Positions 20,847 to 29,621 of a stretch of 64,000 nucleotides of DNA are shown here, in pieces; within the stretch, counting starts at the first letter, position 1, and every line of letters starts with the position of its first letter. This stretch comes from Citrobacter sp. R56 (lineage in GTDB: Bacteria; Pseudomonadota; Gammaproteobacteria; Enterobacterales; Enterobacteriaceae): assembly GCF_016811995.1 (NCBI RefSeq), contig NZ_CP069159.1, positions 2,418,001 through 2,482,000 of the forward strand, in the 5' to 3' direction. The notes under the pieces were generated by a model, which did not search any database, was not told the DNA's origin, and worked only from the letters and a program-made list of their open reading frames with translations. Made by a program: the position numbers and the translations under genes.

Positions 20847-22355
20847 ATGAAAAAATCGCTGGTAGCTGCGGGAGTCATCGTTGCACTTGGCATCGTCTGG
20901 ACGGGTGGCGCCTGGTACACAGGGAAGAAACTGGAAACGCATCTTTCCGAGATGATTTCTGAGGCTAATACCCAACTTAAACTGAATTCACCGGAAGCGA
21001 ACATAGAACTCAGTTATCAGAACTACCAGCGCGGCGTATTTAGCAGCCAGTTGCAGTTGGTGGTAAAACCCATCGCAGGTAAAGAAAGTCCATGGATGAA
21101 ACCAGACCAAAGTCTGGTGGTGAATGAAGCGGTAGATCACGGTCCCTTCCCGTTCGCCCAGTTGAAGACGCTGAATCTTGTCCCTTCAATGGCGTCAGTC
21201 AAAACCACCCTGGTGAACAATGCGTTTAGTAAGCCGTTGTTTGATTTTGCCAAAGGTGAGTCACCGTTCGAAATTAACTCCCGTATCGCCTACAGCGGCG
21301 ACACGCGCTCCAATATCGCCATCAAGCCATTGAGCTACGAAAATGAAGGCGAGAAAGTGGCATTCAGCGGGGGTGATTTCCAGCTCGATGCAGACAAAGA
21401 CGGGAGCATCCTTTCTCTGACGGGTGAAGCGCAAAGCGGACTGGTTGATGCCGTCAATGAATATAACCAGAAAGTACAAATCACCTTTAATAACCTGAAA
21501 ACCGACGGTGCCAGTAGCGTCGCCAGTTTTGGCGGGCGCATAGGTAACCAGCAGCTGTCGGTAGAAAAACTGGCAATCTCAGTCGAAGGCAAAGAGATGT
21601 CGGTACTGGAAGGGATGAACATCAGCGGGAAATCCGAACTGACGCCTGATGGCAAAACCATCAACAGCCAACTGGATTACGCGCTTAAGAGTCTTAAAGT
21701 TCAGGGGCAGGATTTGGGTAGCGGTCAACTAACCTTGAAAGCGGGCCAGATTAATGCTGAAGCCTGGCATCAGTTTAGTAAGCAGTATAACGCGCAAACA
21801 CAAGCGCTGATGGCACAGCCGGACGTGGTGCAAGATCCTGACCTTTATCAGGAAAAAGTGACTGAAGCGTTTTTCACCGCCCTGCCGCTGCTGTTGAAAG
21901 GCGAACCGGTGATCACTGTTGCGCCATTGAGCTGGAAAAATGCCAAAGGTGAAACAGCACTTAATTTATCTCTTTTCCTGAAAGATCCGACAACCTCAAC
22001 CGTTGAGCCGCAATCCCTGTCGCAGGAGCTGGACCGCTCGGTTAAATCCCTCGAGGGTAAGCTGACGATCCCGGTGGATATGGCCGTTGAGTTCATGACG
22101 CAGGTCGCGAAGCTTGAAGGTTATCAACCGGAAGAAGCAGCCAGTATGGCGAATCAACAGGTAAAAGGTCTCGCTGCGATGGGACAAATGTTCCGTATCA
22201 CGACGATGCAGGATAATGCCATTGCCACCAGCCTGCAGTACGCGAACGGTCAGGTAACACTTAACGGGCAAAAAATGCCGTTAGATGAGTTCGTGGGGAT
22301 GTTTGGCATGCCGACGCTCCCTGTTCCACAAGCGCCTGCCGTACCTCAGCCGTAA
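20847..22355 (+). CDS. ydgA: DUF945 family protein YdgA
   Basis: A 502-residue protein with an N-terminal signal anchor (MKKSLVAAGVIVALGIVW) and a long hydrophilic domain of the DUF945 family, likely facing the periplasm. The function is unknown; related YihF is similar. The protein ends in a Pro-rich tail (PTLPVPQAPAVPQP). The ATG at 20847 is the family start; the open frame extends 20 codons upstream without homology. In E. coli K-12 the uid locus follows; here malI does. Confidence 0.93.
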   Translation: MKKSLVAAGVIVALGIVWTGGAWYTGKKLETHLSEMISEANTQLKLNSPEANIELSYQNYQRGVFSSQLQLVVKPIAGKESPWMKPDQSLVVNEAVDHGPFPFAQLKTLNLVPSMASVKTTLVNNAFSKPLFDFAKGESPFEINSRIAYSGDTRSNIAIKPLSYENEGEKVAFSGGDFQLDADKDGSILSLTGEAQSGLVDAVNEYNQKVQITFNNLKTDGASSVASFGGRIGNQQLSVEKLAISVEGKEMSVLEGMNISGKSELTPDGKTINSQLDYALKSLKVQGQDLGSGQLTLKAGQINAEAWHQFSKQYNAQTQALMAQPDVVQDPDLYQEKVTEAFFTALPLLLKGEPVITVAPLSWKNAKGETALNLSLFLKDPTTSTVEPQSLSQELDRSVKSLEGKLTIPVDMAVEFMTQVAKLEGYQPEEAASMANQQVKGLAAMGQMFRITTMQDNAIATSLQYANGQVTLNGQKMPLDEFVGMFGMPTLPVPQAPAVPQP

Positions 22356-22372
22356 TTTTTCAACACGCAGTC

Positions 22373-22400
22373 TGCCCGATGACATTACGCTCATCGGGCA
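22373..22400. repeat. Palindrome between ydgA and malI
   Basis: TGCCCGATGA and TCATCGGGCA form a perfect 10-bp stem with an 8-base loop between convergent ydgA and malI. The sequence resembles a REP unit or terminator; there is no good T-tract on either side. Confidence 0.6.
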
Positions 22401-22438
22401 ATTCCCTTCGCGATGGGTTCAGCCGTTGCGCCAGAACG

Positions 22439-23467
22439 TTACTTCTGAGTGATAAGTCGGGCCGAAATGGTCTGGCTACGCGACACGCTCTCTTCGTGAC
22501 CGATCTTCTGCAGGATGCGTTCCGCCAGGGTATACCCTATCTCACGGGCGGGGGTACTGGCCCAGACAATGGGCAAATCATCCAGCGCATGTTCCGCAAC
22601 ATCGGCAAACGCCGCCAACGAAATTTGCTGATCAAAATAGCGATCCACGCCGCTTTCGCCACTTTGACGACCTGCCCGCATCAACCCAAACCACGCGCCC
22701 ATCGCGATAGTTTCGTTGTAGCAGACCACCGCGCTAATGGTCGGGTTGTGTCGCAGTAATGCGGTGATTGCTTCGGCTGCCTGCTTCTGGCTGGAAACAC
22801 ATTCCAGTACCCAGTCGCTGTGAAACGGCAAACCGAATTTCAGGAGGGTTGCGCAATAGCCGCCAACGCGCTCAGCCCGGGTCAGCGATGAACTTTGCCC
22901 CCCGAGCCATGCAATGCGTTGATGTCCGTGGCGAATGAGATGCTCGGTCAGCAACTGCGCCGCCTGCATGTTATCCGGGCGGACCGTATCCACTTCATCA
23001 AGGTAACTGGCACGTGAAGCAAACACCACCGGGATCCCTTTTTCCTCTGCCAGTTGTCGCAAGGTATCGCTGCTGCCTGCCGCACCGGCAATCACCACAC
23101 CATCGACGCCCTGATTGAGCAACATAGAAAAGCGTTGCGTTAGTTGTTCGCCGTCCTGGCCGCCGTGAAGGAGAAAAACCATCCGCCCCTGCGACTCCAG
23201 CGCTTCCGTCAGCCCGGCGGTCAGTTCTGCATAAAAAGAGGCCGACAGGTCACGCACAATCAATCCAATGACGCCACTCTGCCCGCCGCGCAGCGCCGAA
23301 GCCTGACGATTGCGAACAAACCCGAGCTGTTCAATCGCCGCATTCACCCGTTCGCCGGTGGCCGACGAAATGCGGCCTTTACCGCTAAGTACTAATGAAA
23401 CGGTACTGACAGAGACACCCGCAGCCAACGCAACATCATGGATAGTAATTTTTTTGGCTATGGCCAT
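22439..23467 (-). CDS. malI: LacI-family repressor MalI
   Basis: Repressor of the divergent malXY genes and of itself. The 342 residues have an N-terminal LacI helix-turn-helix (ITIHDVALAAGVSVSTVSLVLSGKG) and a periplasmic-binding-like effector domain (VIGLIVRDLSASFYAELTAG ... HGHQRIAWLGGQSSSLT). The inducer is unknown. Two near-identical palindromic operators lie between malI and malX. The start at 23467 adds MAIAK before the family core and is accepted. Confidence 0.96.
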   Translation of the reverse strand: MAIAKKITIHDVALAAGVSVSTVSLVLSGKGRISSATGERVNAAIEQLGFVRNRQASALRGGQSGVIGLIVRDLSASFYAELTAGLTEALESQGRMVFLLHGGQDGEQLTQRFSMLLNQGVDGVVIAGAAGSSDTLRQLAEEKGIPVVFASRASYLDEVDTVRPDNMQAAQLLTEHLIRHGHQRIAWLGGQSSSLTRAERVGGYCATLLKFGLPFHSDWVLECVSSQKQAAEAITALLRHNPTISAVVCYNETIAMGAWFGLMRAGRQSGESGVDRYFDQQISLAAFADVAEHALDDLPIVWASTPAREIGYTLAERILQKIGHEESVSRSQTISARLITQK

Positions 23468-23520
23468 GAAAACTGAAAACTCCCCGAAAACGTGACCTAC
23501 CCGTGCCTTGACCGGATAGA

Positions 23521-23536
23521 GATAAAACGTTTTATC
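23521..23536. promoter_or_regulatory. MalI operator, malI-proximal
   Basis: Perfect 16-bp palindrome GATAAAACGTTTTATC, with the central ACGT typical of LacI-family operators, 54 bp before the malI start. Confidence 0.88.
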
Positions 23537-23574
23537 AATTACTTATATTTATACGCTTTATTATCATTCGGTAA

Positions 23575-23590
23575 TGTGATTTATGCCGCA
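23575..23590. promoter_or_regulatory. Possible CRP site for malX/malI
   Basis: TGTGA followed after six bases by CCGCA (consensus TCACA, three of five bases match) lies between the two MalI operators. CRP activation of malX is known in E. coli; the right half here is weak. Confidence 0.35.
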
Positions 23591-23599
23591 CTAAAATTA

Positions 23600-23615
23600 G
23601 GTAAAACGTTTTATC
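23600..23615. promoter_or_regulatory. MalI operator, malX-proximal
   Basis: GGTAAAACGTTTTATC differs from the malI-proximal operator at one base. It lies 52 bp before the malX start, 79 bp from the other operator, so looping between dimers is possible. Confidence 0.88.
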
Positions 23616-23667
23616 TTCTCGTCCCACAAACCTAAAACAGAGCCTTCTTTTCACAAGGAATCGTTAG

Positions 23668-25260
23668 ATGACGACGAGAACAACGCCAAAAATAACCTTA
23701 TGGGAGTTTTTTCAGCAGCTGGGGAAAACGTTTATGTTGCCCGTGGCCCTGCTCTCTTTCTGCGGGATCATGCTGGGCATCGGTAGCTCGCTGAGCAGCC
23801 ATGACGTTATCACGCTGATCCCGGCGTTGGGGAATCCTGTGCTACAGGCCCTGTTTACCTGGATGAGTAAAGTCGGCTCCTTTGCGTTCAGTTTCCTGCC
23901 GGTGATGTTCTGTATCGCCATCCCGCTCGGACTGGCGCGTGAAAACAAAGGCGTTGCCGCCTTTGCGGGATTCGTCGGCTATGCCGTGATGAACCTTGCC
24001 GTGAACTTCTGGTTAACCGCGAAAGGGATCCTTCCGACCACCGACGCCGCGATTCTGAAAGCCAACAACGTACAGAATATTCTGGGGATCCAGTCGATCG
24101 ACACCGGGATCCTCGGCGCGGTTATCGCAGGGATTATCGTCTGGATGCTGCATGAGCGTTTTCATAACATCCGTCTGCCGGACGCGCTGGCCTTCTTTGG
24201 CGGCACCCGTTTCGTACCGATCATCTCTTCCGTAGTGATGGGACTTGTCGGCCTGGTTATCCCGCTGGTATGGCCTGTCTTCGCGATGGGTATCAGCGGA
24301 CTGGGACACATCATTAACAGTGCCGGTGATTTCGGTCCGATGATTTTTGGTACCGGTGAACGCCTGTTGCTGCCGTTTGGTCTGCACCATATTCTGGTGG
24401 CCTTGATTCGCTTCACCGAAGCGGGCGGCACGCAGGACGTTTGCGGTCATAGCGTCAGTGGCGCATTGACCATTTTCCAGGCACAGCTGAGCTGCCCGAC
24501 CACCCACGGTTTCTCTGAAAGCGCTACCCGCTTCCTGTCTCAGGGGAAAATGCCGGCTTTCCTCGGCGGTCTGCCGGGCGCGGCACTGGCCATGTATCAC
24601 TGCGCCCGCCCAGAAAATCGTCACAAAATTAAAGGGCTGCTGATTTCCGGTCTGATCGCCTGTGTTGTCGGCGGAACGACAGAACCGCTGGAATTCCTGT
24701 TCCTGTTTGTCGCTCCCGTGTTGTATGTGATTCATGCCCTGCTGACTGGCCTTGGCTTCACCGTCATGGCGATTTTGGGCGTCACTATCGGTAACACTGA
24801 CGGCAACATCATCGACTTTGTGGTATTCGGTATTCTGCATGGCCTCTCGACGAAGTGGTATCTGGTGCCGGTGGTGGCCGCCGTCTGGTTTGCGGTCTAC
24901 TACGTGATTTTCCGCTTCGCCATTACCCGCTTTAATCTGAAGACGCCGGGTCGCGATACGGAAATTGCCAGCAATATTGAGAAAGTGGTGGCTGGTGCGC
25001 CAGGAAAATCCGGCTATAACGTTCCGGCCATCCTCGCTGCGCTGGGTGGCAGCGACAATATCGTCAACCTGGATAACTGCATTACACGCTTACGTTTGTC
25101 GGTTAAGGACATGTCGCTGGTGAATGTGCAGGCGCTGAAAGACAATCGTGCCATCGGCGTGGTACAGCTGAACCAGCACAATTTACAGGTGGTCATTGGC
25201 CCGCAGGTACAGTCTGTGAAAGACGAAATGGCCAGTCTGATGAACACCGTTCAGGCATAA
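23668..25260 (+). CDS. malX: PTS enzyme IICB, maltose/glucose type MalX
   Basis: Sugar-transport membrane component of the phosphotransferase system; in E. coli it can carry glucose and maltose. The 530 residues comprise an N-terminal EIIC domain of about ten membrane segments (GFVGYAVMNLAVN, the GTTEPLEFLFLFVAP signature) and a C-terminal EIIB domain (~445-530) with the phosphorylatable Cys in NLDNCITRLRL. No EIIA domain is attached, so an EIIA such as Crr must serve it. The first gene of the malXY operon; an AAGGAAT ribosome site precedes the ATG. Confidence 0.97.
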   Translation: MTTRTTPKITLWEFFQQLGKTFMLPVALLSFCGIMLGIGSSLSSHDVITLIPALGNPVLQALFTWMSKVGSFAFSFLPVMFCIAIPLGLARENKGVAAFAGFVGYAVMNLAVNFWLTAKGILPTTDAAILKANNVQNILGIQSIDTGILGAVIAGIIVWMLHERFHNIRLPDALAFFGGTRFVPIISSVVMGLVGLVIPLVWPVFAMGISGLGHIINSAGDFGPMIFGTGERLLLPFGLHHILVALIRFTEAGGTQDVCGHSVSGALTIFQAQLSCPTTHGFSESATRFLSQGKMPAFLGGLPGAALAMYHCARPENRHKIKGLLISGLIACVVGGTTEPLEFLFLFVAPVLYVIHALLTGLGFTVMAILGVTIGNTDGNIIDFVVFGILHGLSTKWYLVPVVAAVWFAVYYVIFRFAITRFNLKTPGRDTEIASNIEKVVAGAPGKSGYNVPAILAALGGSDNIVNLDNCITRLRLSVKDMSLVNVQALKDNRAIGVVQLNQHNLQVVIGPQVQSVKDEMASLMNTVQA

Positions 25261-25270
25261 GGATAGCGAT

Positions 25271-26443
25271 ATGTTCGATTTTTCGAAGGTTGTCGACAGG
25301 CACGGAACCTGGTGTACGCAGTGGGATTATGTCGCCGACCGTTTTGGTTGCGCCGATCTGCTGCCATTTACCATCTCGGATATGGATTTCGCCACTGCCC
25401 CCTGCATTCTTGAGGCGCTGAATCAGCGCCTGACGCACGGTGTTCTGGGGTACAGTCGTTGGAAAAACGAGGAATTTTTAGGCGCCATCAGCCACTGGTT
25501 TTTGACGCGTCACCACACCCCGATTGACCCTCAATCGGTGGTGTACGGTCCCTCCGTTATCTATATGGTGTCTGAGTTGATCCGCCAATGGTCCAATGTG
25601 GGCGAAGGCGTGGTCATCCATACCCCGGCTTATGATGCCTTTTATAAAGCCATTGAGGGGAACCAACGCACTGTTCTGCCCGTTGCACTGGAAAAACGTG
25701 GAAACGACTGGTTCTGCGACATGACAAAGCTCGAGGCCGTACTCGCTCGCCCTGAGTGCAAGATCCTGCTGCTATGCAGTCCACAGAATCCCACCGGCAA
25801 AGTCTGGACTCGTGATGAACTGGAGACCATGGCTGAACTTTGTCATCGTCACGGCGTCCGGGTTATTTCTGATGAGATTCATATGGATATGGTTTGGGGA
25901 GAGCAACCTCACATCCCCTGGAGCAACGTGGCGCGCGGTCACTGGGCGCTGCTGACCTCCGGATCCAAGAGTTTCAATATCCCGGCATTAACCGGGGCAT
26001 ACGGGCTTATCGAAGATGAAAGCAGTCGGGAACGCTACCTGAGCGCCCTGAAAGGTCGCGATGGTTTGTCTTCACCGGCAGTGCTGGCGCTCACCGCGCA
26101 CATTGCCGCCTATCAGGACGGCGCGGAGTGGCTGGATGCGCTACGCGGCTACCTGAGAGATAATCTGGACTTTATCGCGCAGTCACTGAATACTGCATTT
26201 CCGGAGCTGAACTGGCAGGCGCCACAATCCACCTATCTGGCGTGGATCGATCTTCGTCCGTTAAACATTGATGATAAGGTATTACAGGATGCGCTGATTT
26301 ATCAGGAAAAAGTCGCCATTATGCCCGGCTATACTTACGGTCAGGAAGGCCGGGGATTTGTGCGACTGAATGCCGGTTGTCCCCGCGCGAAACTTGAAAA
26401 AGGCGTTACCGGTTTAATCAACGCTATCCGGGCCGTACGCTAA
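25271..26443 (+). CDS. malY: Cystathionine beta-lyase / MalT modulator MalY
   Basis: PLP-dependent C-S lyase that in E. coli also binds and inactivates the maltose activator MalT. 390 residues. Fold-type I features: the SPQNPTGKVW motif, ISDEIHMDMVWG (Asp contacting the PLP nitrogen) and the Schiff-base Lys in TSGSKSFNIPAL; the C-terminal RLNAGCPRAKLEKG contains the carboxylate-binding Arg. It starts 10 bp after malX with an AAGGA ribosome site, so they form one operon under MalI. Confidence 0.97.
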   Translation: MFDFSKVVDRHGTWCTQWDYVADRFGCADLLPFTISDMDFATAPCILEALNQRLTHGVLGYSRWKNEEFLGAISHWFLTRHHTPIDPQSVVYGPSVIYMVSELIRQWSNVGEGVVIHTPAYDAFYKAIEGNQRTVLPVALEKRGNDWFCDMTKLEAVLARPECKILLLCSPQNPTGKVWTRDELETMAELCHRHGVRVISDEIHMDMVWGEQPHIPWSNVARGHWALLTSGSKSFNIPALTGAYGLIEDESSRERYLSALKGRDGLSSPAVLALTAHIAAYQDGAEWLDALRGYLRDNLDFIAQSLNTAFPELNWQAPQSTYLAWIDLRPLNIDDKVLQDALIYQEKVAIMPGYTYGQEGRGFVRLNAGCPRAKLEKGVTGLINAIRAVR

Positions 26444-26448
26444 CTCTG

Positions 26449-26479
26449 GTTGCGCAATGAAATTAATCATTGCGCAACA
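26449..26479 (+). terminator. Strong inverted repeat after malY, probable terminator
   Basis: A perfect 12-bp stem GTTGCGCAATGA / TCATTGCGCAAC with a 7-base loop starts six bases after the malY stop. The following bases are only moderately T-rich (ATAGATTTTA), so termination may be partial. Confidence 0.6.
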
Positions 26480-26480
26480 T

Positions 26481-26510
26481 AGATTTTACCCCCCGTTTGT
26501 TTTTATAATA
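26481..26510 (+). promoter_or_regulatory. Probable sigma-70 promoter of add
   Basis: A consensus TATAAT at 26505-26510 with a weak -35 (TAGATT) 18 bp upstream, 36 bases before the preferred start codon of add. Confidence 0.45.
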
Positions 26511-26545
26511 GCGAGCACTTTTATATTCAAAAAATGAGTGCGACC

Positions 26546-27547
26546 ATGATTGATACTTCCCTTCCGTTAACTGATGTTCATCGCCACCTTGATGGCAACA
26601 TTCGTGCCCAAACTATTCTTGATCTTGGCCGCCAGTTTAATTTGACCCTCCCCGCTCAAACACTTGAAACCCTGATCCCACATGTACAGGTAACCTCGAC
26701 AGAACCTGACCTGGTCAGTTTCCTGTCCAAACTGGACTGGGGCGTGAAAGTGCTGGCCTCGCTGGATGCCTGTCGTCGCGTGGCCTACGAGAACGTGGAA
26801 GATGCCGCACGTAACGGTTTGCATTATGTTGAACTGCGTTTTTCGCCGGGCTACATGGCCATGAGCCATCAACTCCCTGTTGCGGGCGTGGTCGAAGCGG
26901 TCATCGCTGGCGTGCAGGAAGGCAGCCGAACGTTCGGTGTTGAAGTCCGTCTGATCGGCATCATGAGCCGCACATTCGGTGAAGCGGCATGCTTGCAGGA
27001 GCTTGAAGCATTGCTGGCCCACCGCGATCGCATCACCGCCCTCGATCTGGCTGGCGACGAACTCGGATTCCCGGGCAGCCTGTTCCTGTCACACTTTAAT
27101 CGCGCACGTGACGCTGGCTGGCATATTACCGTCCACGCAGGCGAAGCGGCCGGTCCGGAAAGTATCTGGCAGGCTATCCGTGAGCTGGGCGCTGAGCGAA
27201 TTGGTCATGGCGTAAAAGCCGTTGAAGATCGTGCGTTAATGGATTTTCTGGCTGAGCAGCGTATCGGGATTGAATCGTGTCTGACCTCCAATATTCAGAC
27301 CAGCACCGTCGCATCCCTCGCCGTACACCCACTGAAAACGTTCCTTGAACATGGCGTGATGGCAAGCCTCAATACCGATGATCCCGCCGTACAAGGGGTA
27401 GATATTATTCACGAATACACCGTCGCGGCACCTGCGGCAGGTCTGTCCCGCGAGCAGATTCGCCAGGCGCAAATCAACGGTCTGGAAATGGCTTTCCTGA
27501 GTGAAGCGGAAAAACGCGCACTACGTGAAAAAGTGGCGGCGGCGTAA
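26546..27547 (+). CDS. add: Adenosine deaminase
   Basis: Zinc hydrolase that converts adenosine and deoxyadenosine to inosine forms in purine salvage. 333 residues from the ATG at 26546; an in-frame ATG at 26534 would add four residues (MSAT), and E. coli Add starts at the later one. Metal and catalytic motifs: HRHLDGN at the N-terminus, [27 protein letters not shown] and the [11 protein letters not shown] Asp pair. A REP palindrome follows. Confidence 0.97.
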   Translation: MIDTSLPLTDVHRHLDGNIRAQTILDLGRQFNLTLPAQTLETLIPHVQVTSTEPDLVSFLSKLDWGVKVLASLDACRRVAYENVEDAARNGLHYVELRFSPGYMAMSHQLPVAGVVEAVIAGVQEGSRTFGVEVRLIGIMSRTFGEAACLQELEALLAHRDRITALDLAGDELGFPGSLFLSHFNRARDAGWHITVHAGEAAGPESIWQAIRELGAERIGHGVKAVEDRALMDFLAEQRIGIESCLTSNIQTSTVASLAVHPLKTFLEHGVMASLNTDDPAVQGVDIIHEYTVAAPAAGLSREQIRQAQINGLEMAFLSEAEKRALREKVAAA

Positions 27548-27556
27548 GCGTATCGT

Positions 27557-27583
27557 TGCCGGATAAGCCACGCTTATCCGGCA
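27557..27583. repeat. REP element after add
   Basis: TGCCGGATAAGC and GCTTATCCGGCA form a perfect 12-bp stem around CAC, the typical enterobacterial REP form, between convergent add and ydgJ. Confidence 0.85.
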
Positions 27584-27602
27584 TTGCCGAAAAGAGAGAA
27601 AA

Positions 27603-28643
27603 TCAGGTAAGACTTAGCGTTGCACGGTGTTTCGCTGACTCAATACCCAGTTCAATCAGTTCCATAATTTGAATAGCCTGACTCGCCGGAACCGGATTTT
27701 CACCGTTACCGTTCAGCGCATCGCGGATACCGGCGTAATAAGCCGGATAGTTACCCGGAACAGTCAGCCAGGTCTCTTCCACACGTTCTTCACCCTCAAC
27801 ACGCGTTAACACACCGTCACGCATATCGTAGCCCCAGTCCTCTTGCGGCAGACGTTCGCCATTTTTCAGGCGTTCTTCTTGCGGATCAAGACCATATTTT
27901 ACGTAACTTCCGCGCGAACCGTGCACGATGTAGCGTGCCGATTCCGCCGCCGCCAGCATCGTGCCATGCAGAACGACCCGACGCTGTGGGTAGGCCAGCA
28001 CGGCATGGAAGTAATCGGTAGACTGCGCGCCCGGACGCAGTTGCGCGAGATCGACCGTCATACTGACAGGTAAGCCGAACAGATTAATGGCCTGATCGAG
28101 CAAATGCGGCGCCAGATCATACCAAATACCGCTGCCCGGTCCGCCCTGTTCCCGCCAGCGATCGCGAATCTGCGGACGAAAGCGGTCAAAGTGAGATTCA
28201 AAATACGCCACCTCGCCCAGCACACCATCAGCCAGCAGCGCCTTCAGCGTCAGGAAGTCGCTGTCCCAGCGCCGGTTGTGGAAAACGGAAAGCACCCGTC
28301 CCAGACTGCGGGCTAGTGAATCCAGCTCACGCGCTTGTGACAGTGTCACGGTAAACGGTTTGTCCACCACGACGTGTTTCCCCGCTTCCAGCGCCGCTTT
28401 TGCCAGCGGGAAGTGCGTGTCGTTCGGGGTGGGGATCACAATAAGGTCGATAGTCGGATCGTTGAAAAGATGTTTAGGCTCAGAGACAACCGCCACAGAA
28501 GGCCAGTCAGCCTTCACTTTTGTTTCATCACTACTGGATACCGCCGCCAGCTCCAGTCCAGGCGTCCCTACGATCAAAGGTGCATGGAAAGTTTTGCTGG
28601 CATAACCGTAACCGATTAACCCAACACGGATGTTGTCACTCAT
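27603..28643 (-). CDS. ydgJ: Gfo/Idh/MocA family oxidoreductase YdgJ
   Basis: A putative NAD(P)-dependent oxidoreductase of 346 residues. The Rossmann loop GLIGYGYASKTFHAPLI is N-terminal; VVDKPFTVTLSQARELD carries the family Lys-Pro motif and HNRRWDSDFLTLK and GGPGSGIWYDLAPHLLDQAI follow, with the catalytic His in the latter. The substrate is unknown. The start MSDNIRVG at 28643 has a GAGGCAATG ribosome region and matches the family; the frame is open 30 codons upstream. Confidence 0.93.
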   Translation of the reverse strand: MSDNIRVGLIGYGYASKTFHAPLIVGTPGLELAAVSSSDETKVKADWPSVAVVSEPKHLFNDPTIDLIVIPTPNDTHFPLAKAALEAGKHVVVDKPFTVTLSQARELDSLARSLGRVLSVFHNRRWDSDFLTLKALLADGVLGEVAYFESHFDRFRPQIRDRWREQGGPGSGIWYDLAPHLLDQAINLFGLPVSMTVDLAQLRPGAQSTDYFHAVLAYPQRRVVLHGTMLAAAESARYIVHGSRGSYVKYGLDPQEERLKNGERLPQEDWGYDMRDGVLTRVEGEERVEETWLTVPGNYPAYYAGIRDALNGNGENPVPASQAIQIMELIELGIESAKHRATLSLT

Positions 28644-28884
28644 GTCATTGCCTCTCATTACAGAACATTCACATTTCACACTATCCAATAACCACTCACA
28701 ATAGTTTAATGGCCTTACAACGACAAAGGCCATAAGTTAACTTAAGTCAAACAAATGCCACTTTACCTAAACTTGTTGTGAAAAAGTCGTTGAAATCGTT
28801 CCCGATGAACTTGCCGTCTTAAATGTTGATGGGTAACATTTGCATCCTGTGTTTATGGATAAATCAAAGCAAATGTCGTCAGTA

Positions 28885-29010
28885 ATGAATCGTCTTATTG
28901 AATTAACAGGCTGGGTTGTTCTTGTGGTCTCCGTCATTCTTTTGGGTGTAGCCAGTCATATCGACAATTATCAACCTCCAGAACCTACCGCCACCGTTGG
29001 GAAAAAATAA
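28885..29010 (+). CDS. blr: Small membrane protein Blr
   Basis: A 41-residue protein (starts MNRLIELTGWVVLVVSVIL) with one membrane helix and a short Pro-rich tail. E. coli Blr is a divisome-associated small protein whose loss raises beta-lactam sensitivity. Two more in-frame ATG codons at 28855 and 28873 would add 10 or 4 residues; the E. coli start is at 28885. No strong ribosome site separates the three. Confidence 0.9.
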   Translation: MNRLIELTGWVVLVVSVILLGVASHIDNYQPPEPTATVGKK

Positions 29011-29314
29011 ACGTCGCCGGGATCAGACGCCGTACATGGCATGACGCGAGGATGTTTACCGTTTGGTCACCCCGTGAATCCGCTGTAAATTTATCAAAAT
29101 AGGATAAATGTACCGCATCCAGACCCGACGTTTATTGCCTGTTTTAATGAAGCGCGTTACCCTTCCGGCGGGTCCTTAATTGCACCCGCCTGTTTATACG
29201 TAAGAACTATCTTATTTTGAAAATCACGTGTCGCTTAACGTTCCCTGCGCCTGGTTGTGTATTTTCATATTTACTACTCCGTTAGTGTTATTTTTTTAAT
29301 ATGGATCCCTATTT
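29011..29314. other. Spacer blr to cnu
   Basis: About 300 bp without a gene. It contains a hairpin at 29167-29190 (GGCGGGT / ACCCGCC) followed by TGTTTAT that probably ends the blr transcript, and AT-rich DNA before cnu that should carry its promoter. Confidence 0.5.
29167..29197 (+). terminator. Probable terminator of blr
   Basis: 7-bp perfect stem GGCGGGT / ACCCGCC with a 10-base loop followed by TGTTTAT; the weak T-tract makes this moderate. Confidence 0.5.
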
Positions 29315-29530
29315 ATGACTGTCCAGGATTATCTATTAAAATTCCGTAAAATCAGTTCACTCGAAAGTCTGGAAAAATTGTTCGACCATCTTAACTACAC
29401 GCTGACTGACGATCGGGAGATTATCAATATGTACCGTGCCGCCGACCATCGTCGTGCGGAATTGATCTCCGGTGGACGACTGTTTGATGTCGGTCAGGTG
29501 CCCAAATCTGTCTGGCATTACGTGCAATAA
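29315..29530 (+). CDS. cnu: Hha/YmoA-family regulator Cnu (YdgT)
   Basis: A 71-residue Hha paralogue that binds H-NS and StpA and modulates silencing of horizontally acquired genes; it also binds the cnb site of oriC in E. coli. Recognised from [28 protein letters not shown] and the C-terminal [17 protein letters not shown] with the Hha-family Asp-His-Arg core. It is relevant to the AT-rich islands in this window, which are the kind of DNA that the H-NS/Cnu complex silences. Confidence 0.95.
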   Translation: MTVQDYLLKFRKISSLESLEKLFDHLNYTLTDDREIINMYRAADHRRAELISGGRLFDVGQVPKSVWHYVQ

Positions 29531-29621
29531 CGAAGAGAGTAGCGATCGCCGTTAAAAGATTTATAATAATCGCCCCAAAATAGAGGGTATGCCTGTTAGC
29601 GCCAGCAAATCTGGAGAAGAT

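Noticed and set aside
24013-24840. 275-residue leftward open frame over malX
   Set aside because: Antisense shadow of malX; no homology and no ribosome site.
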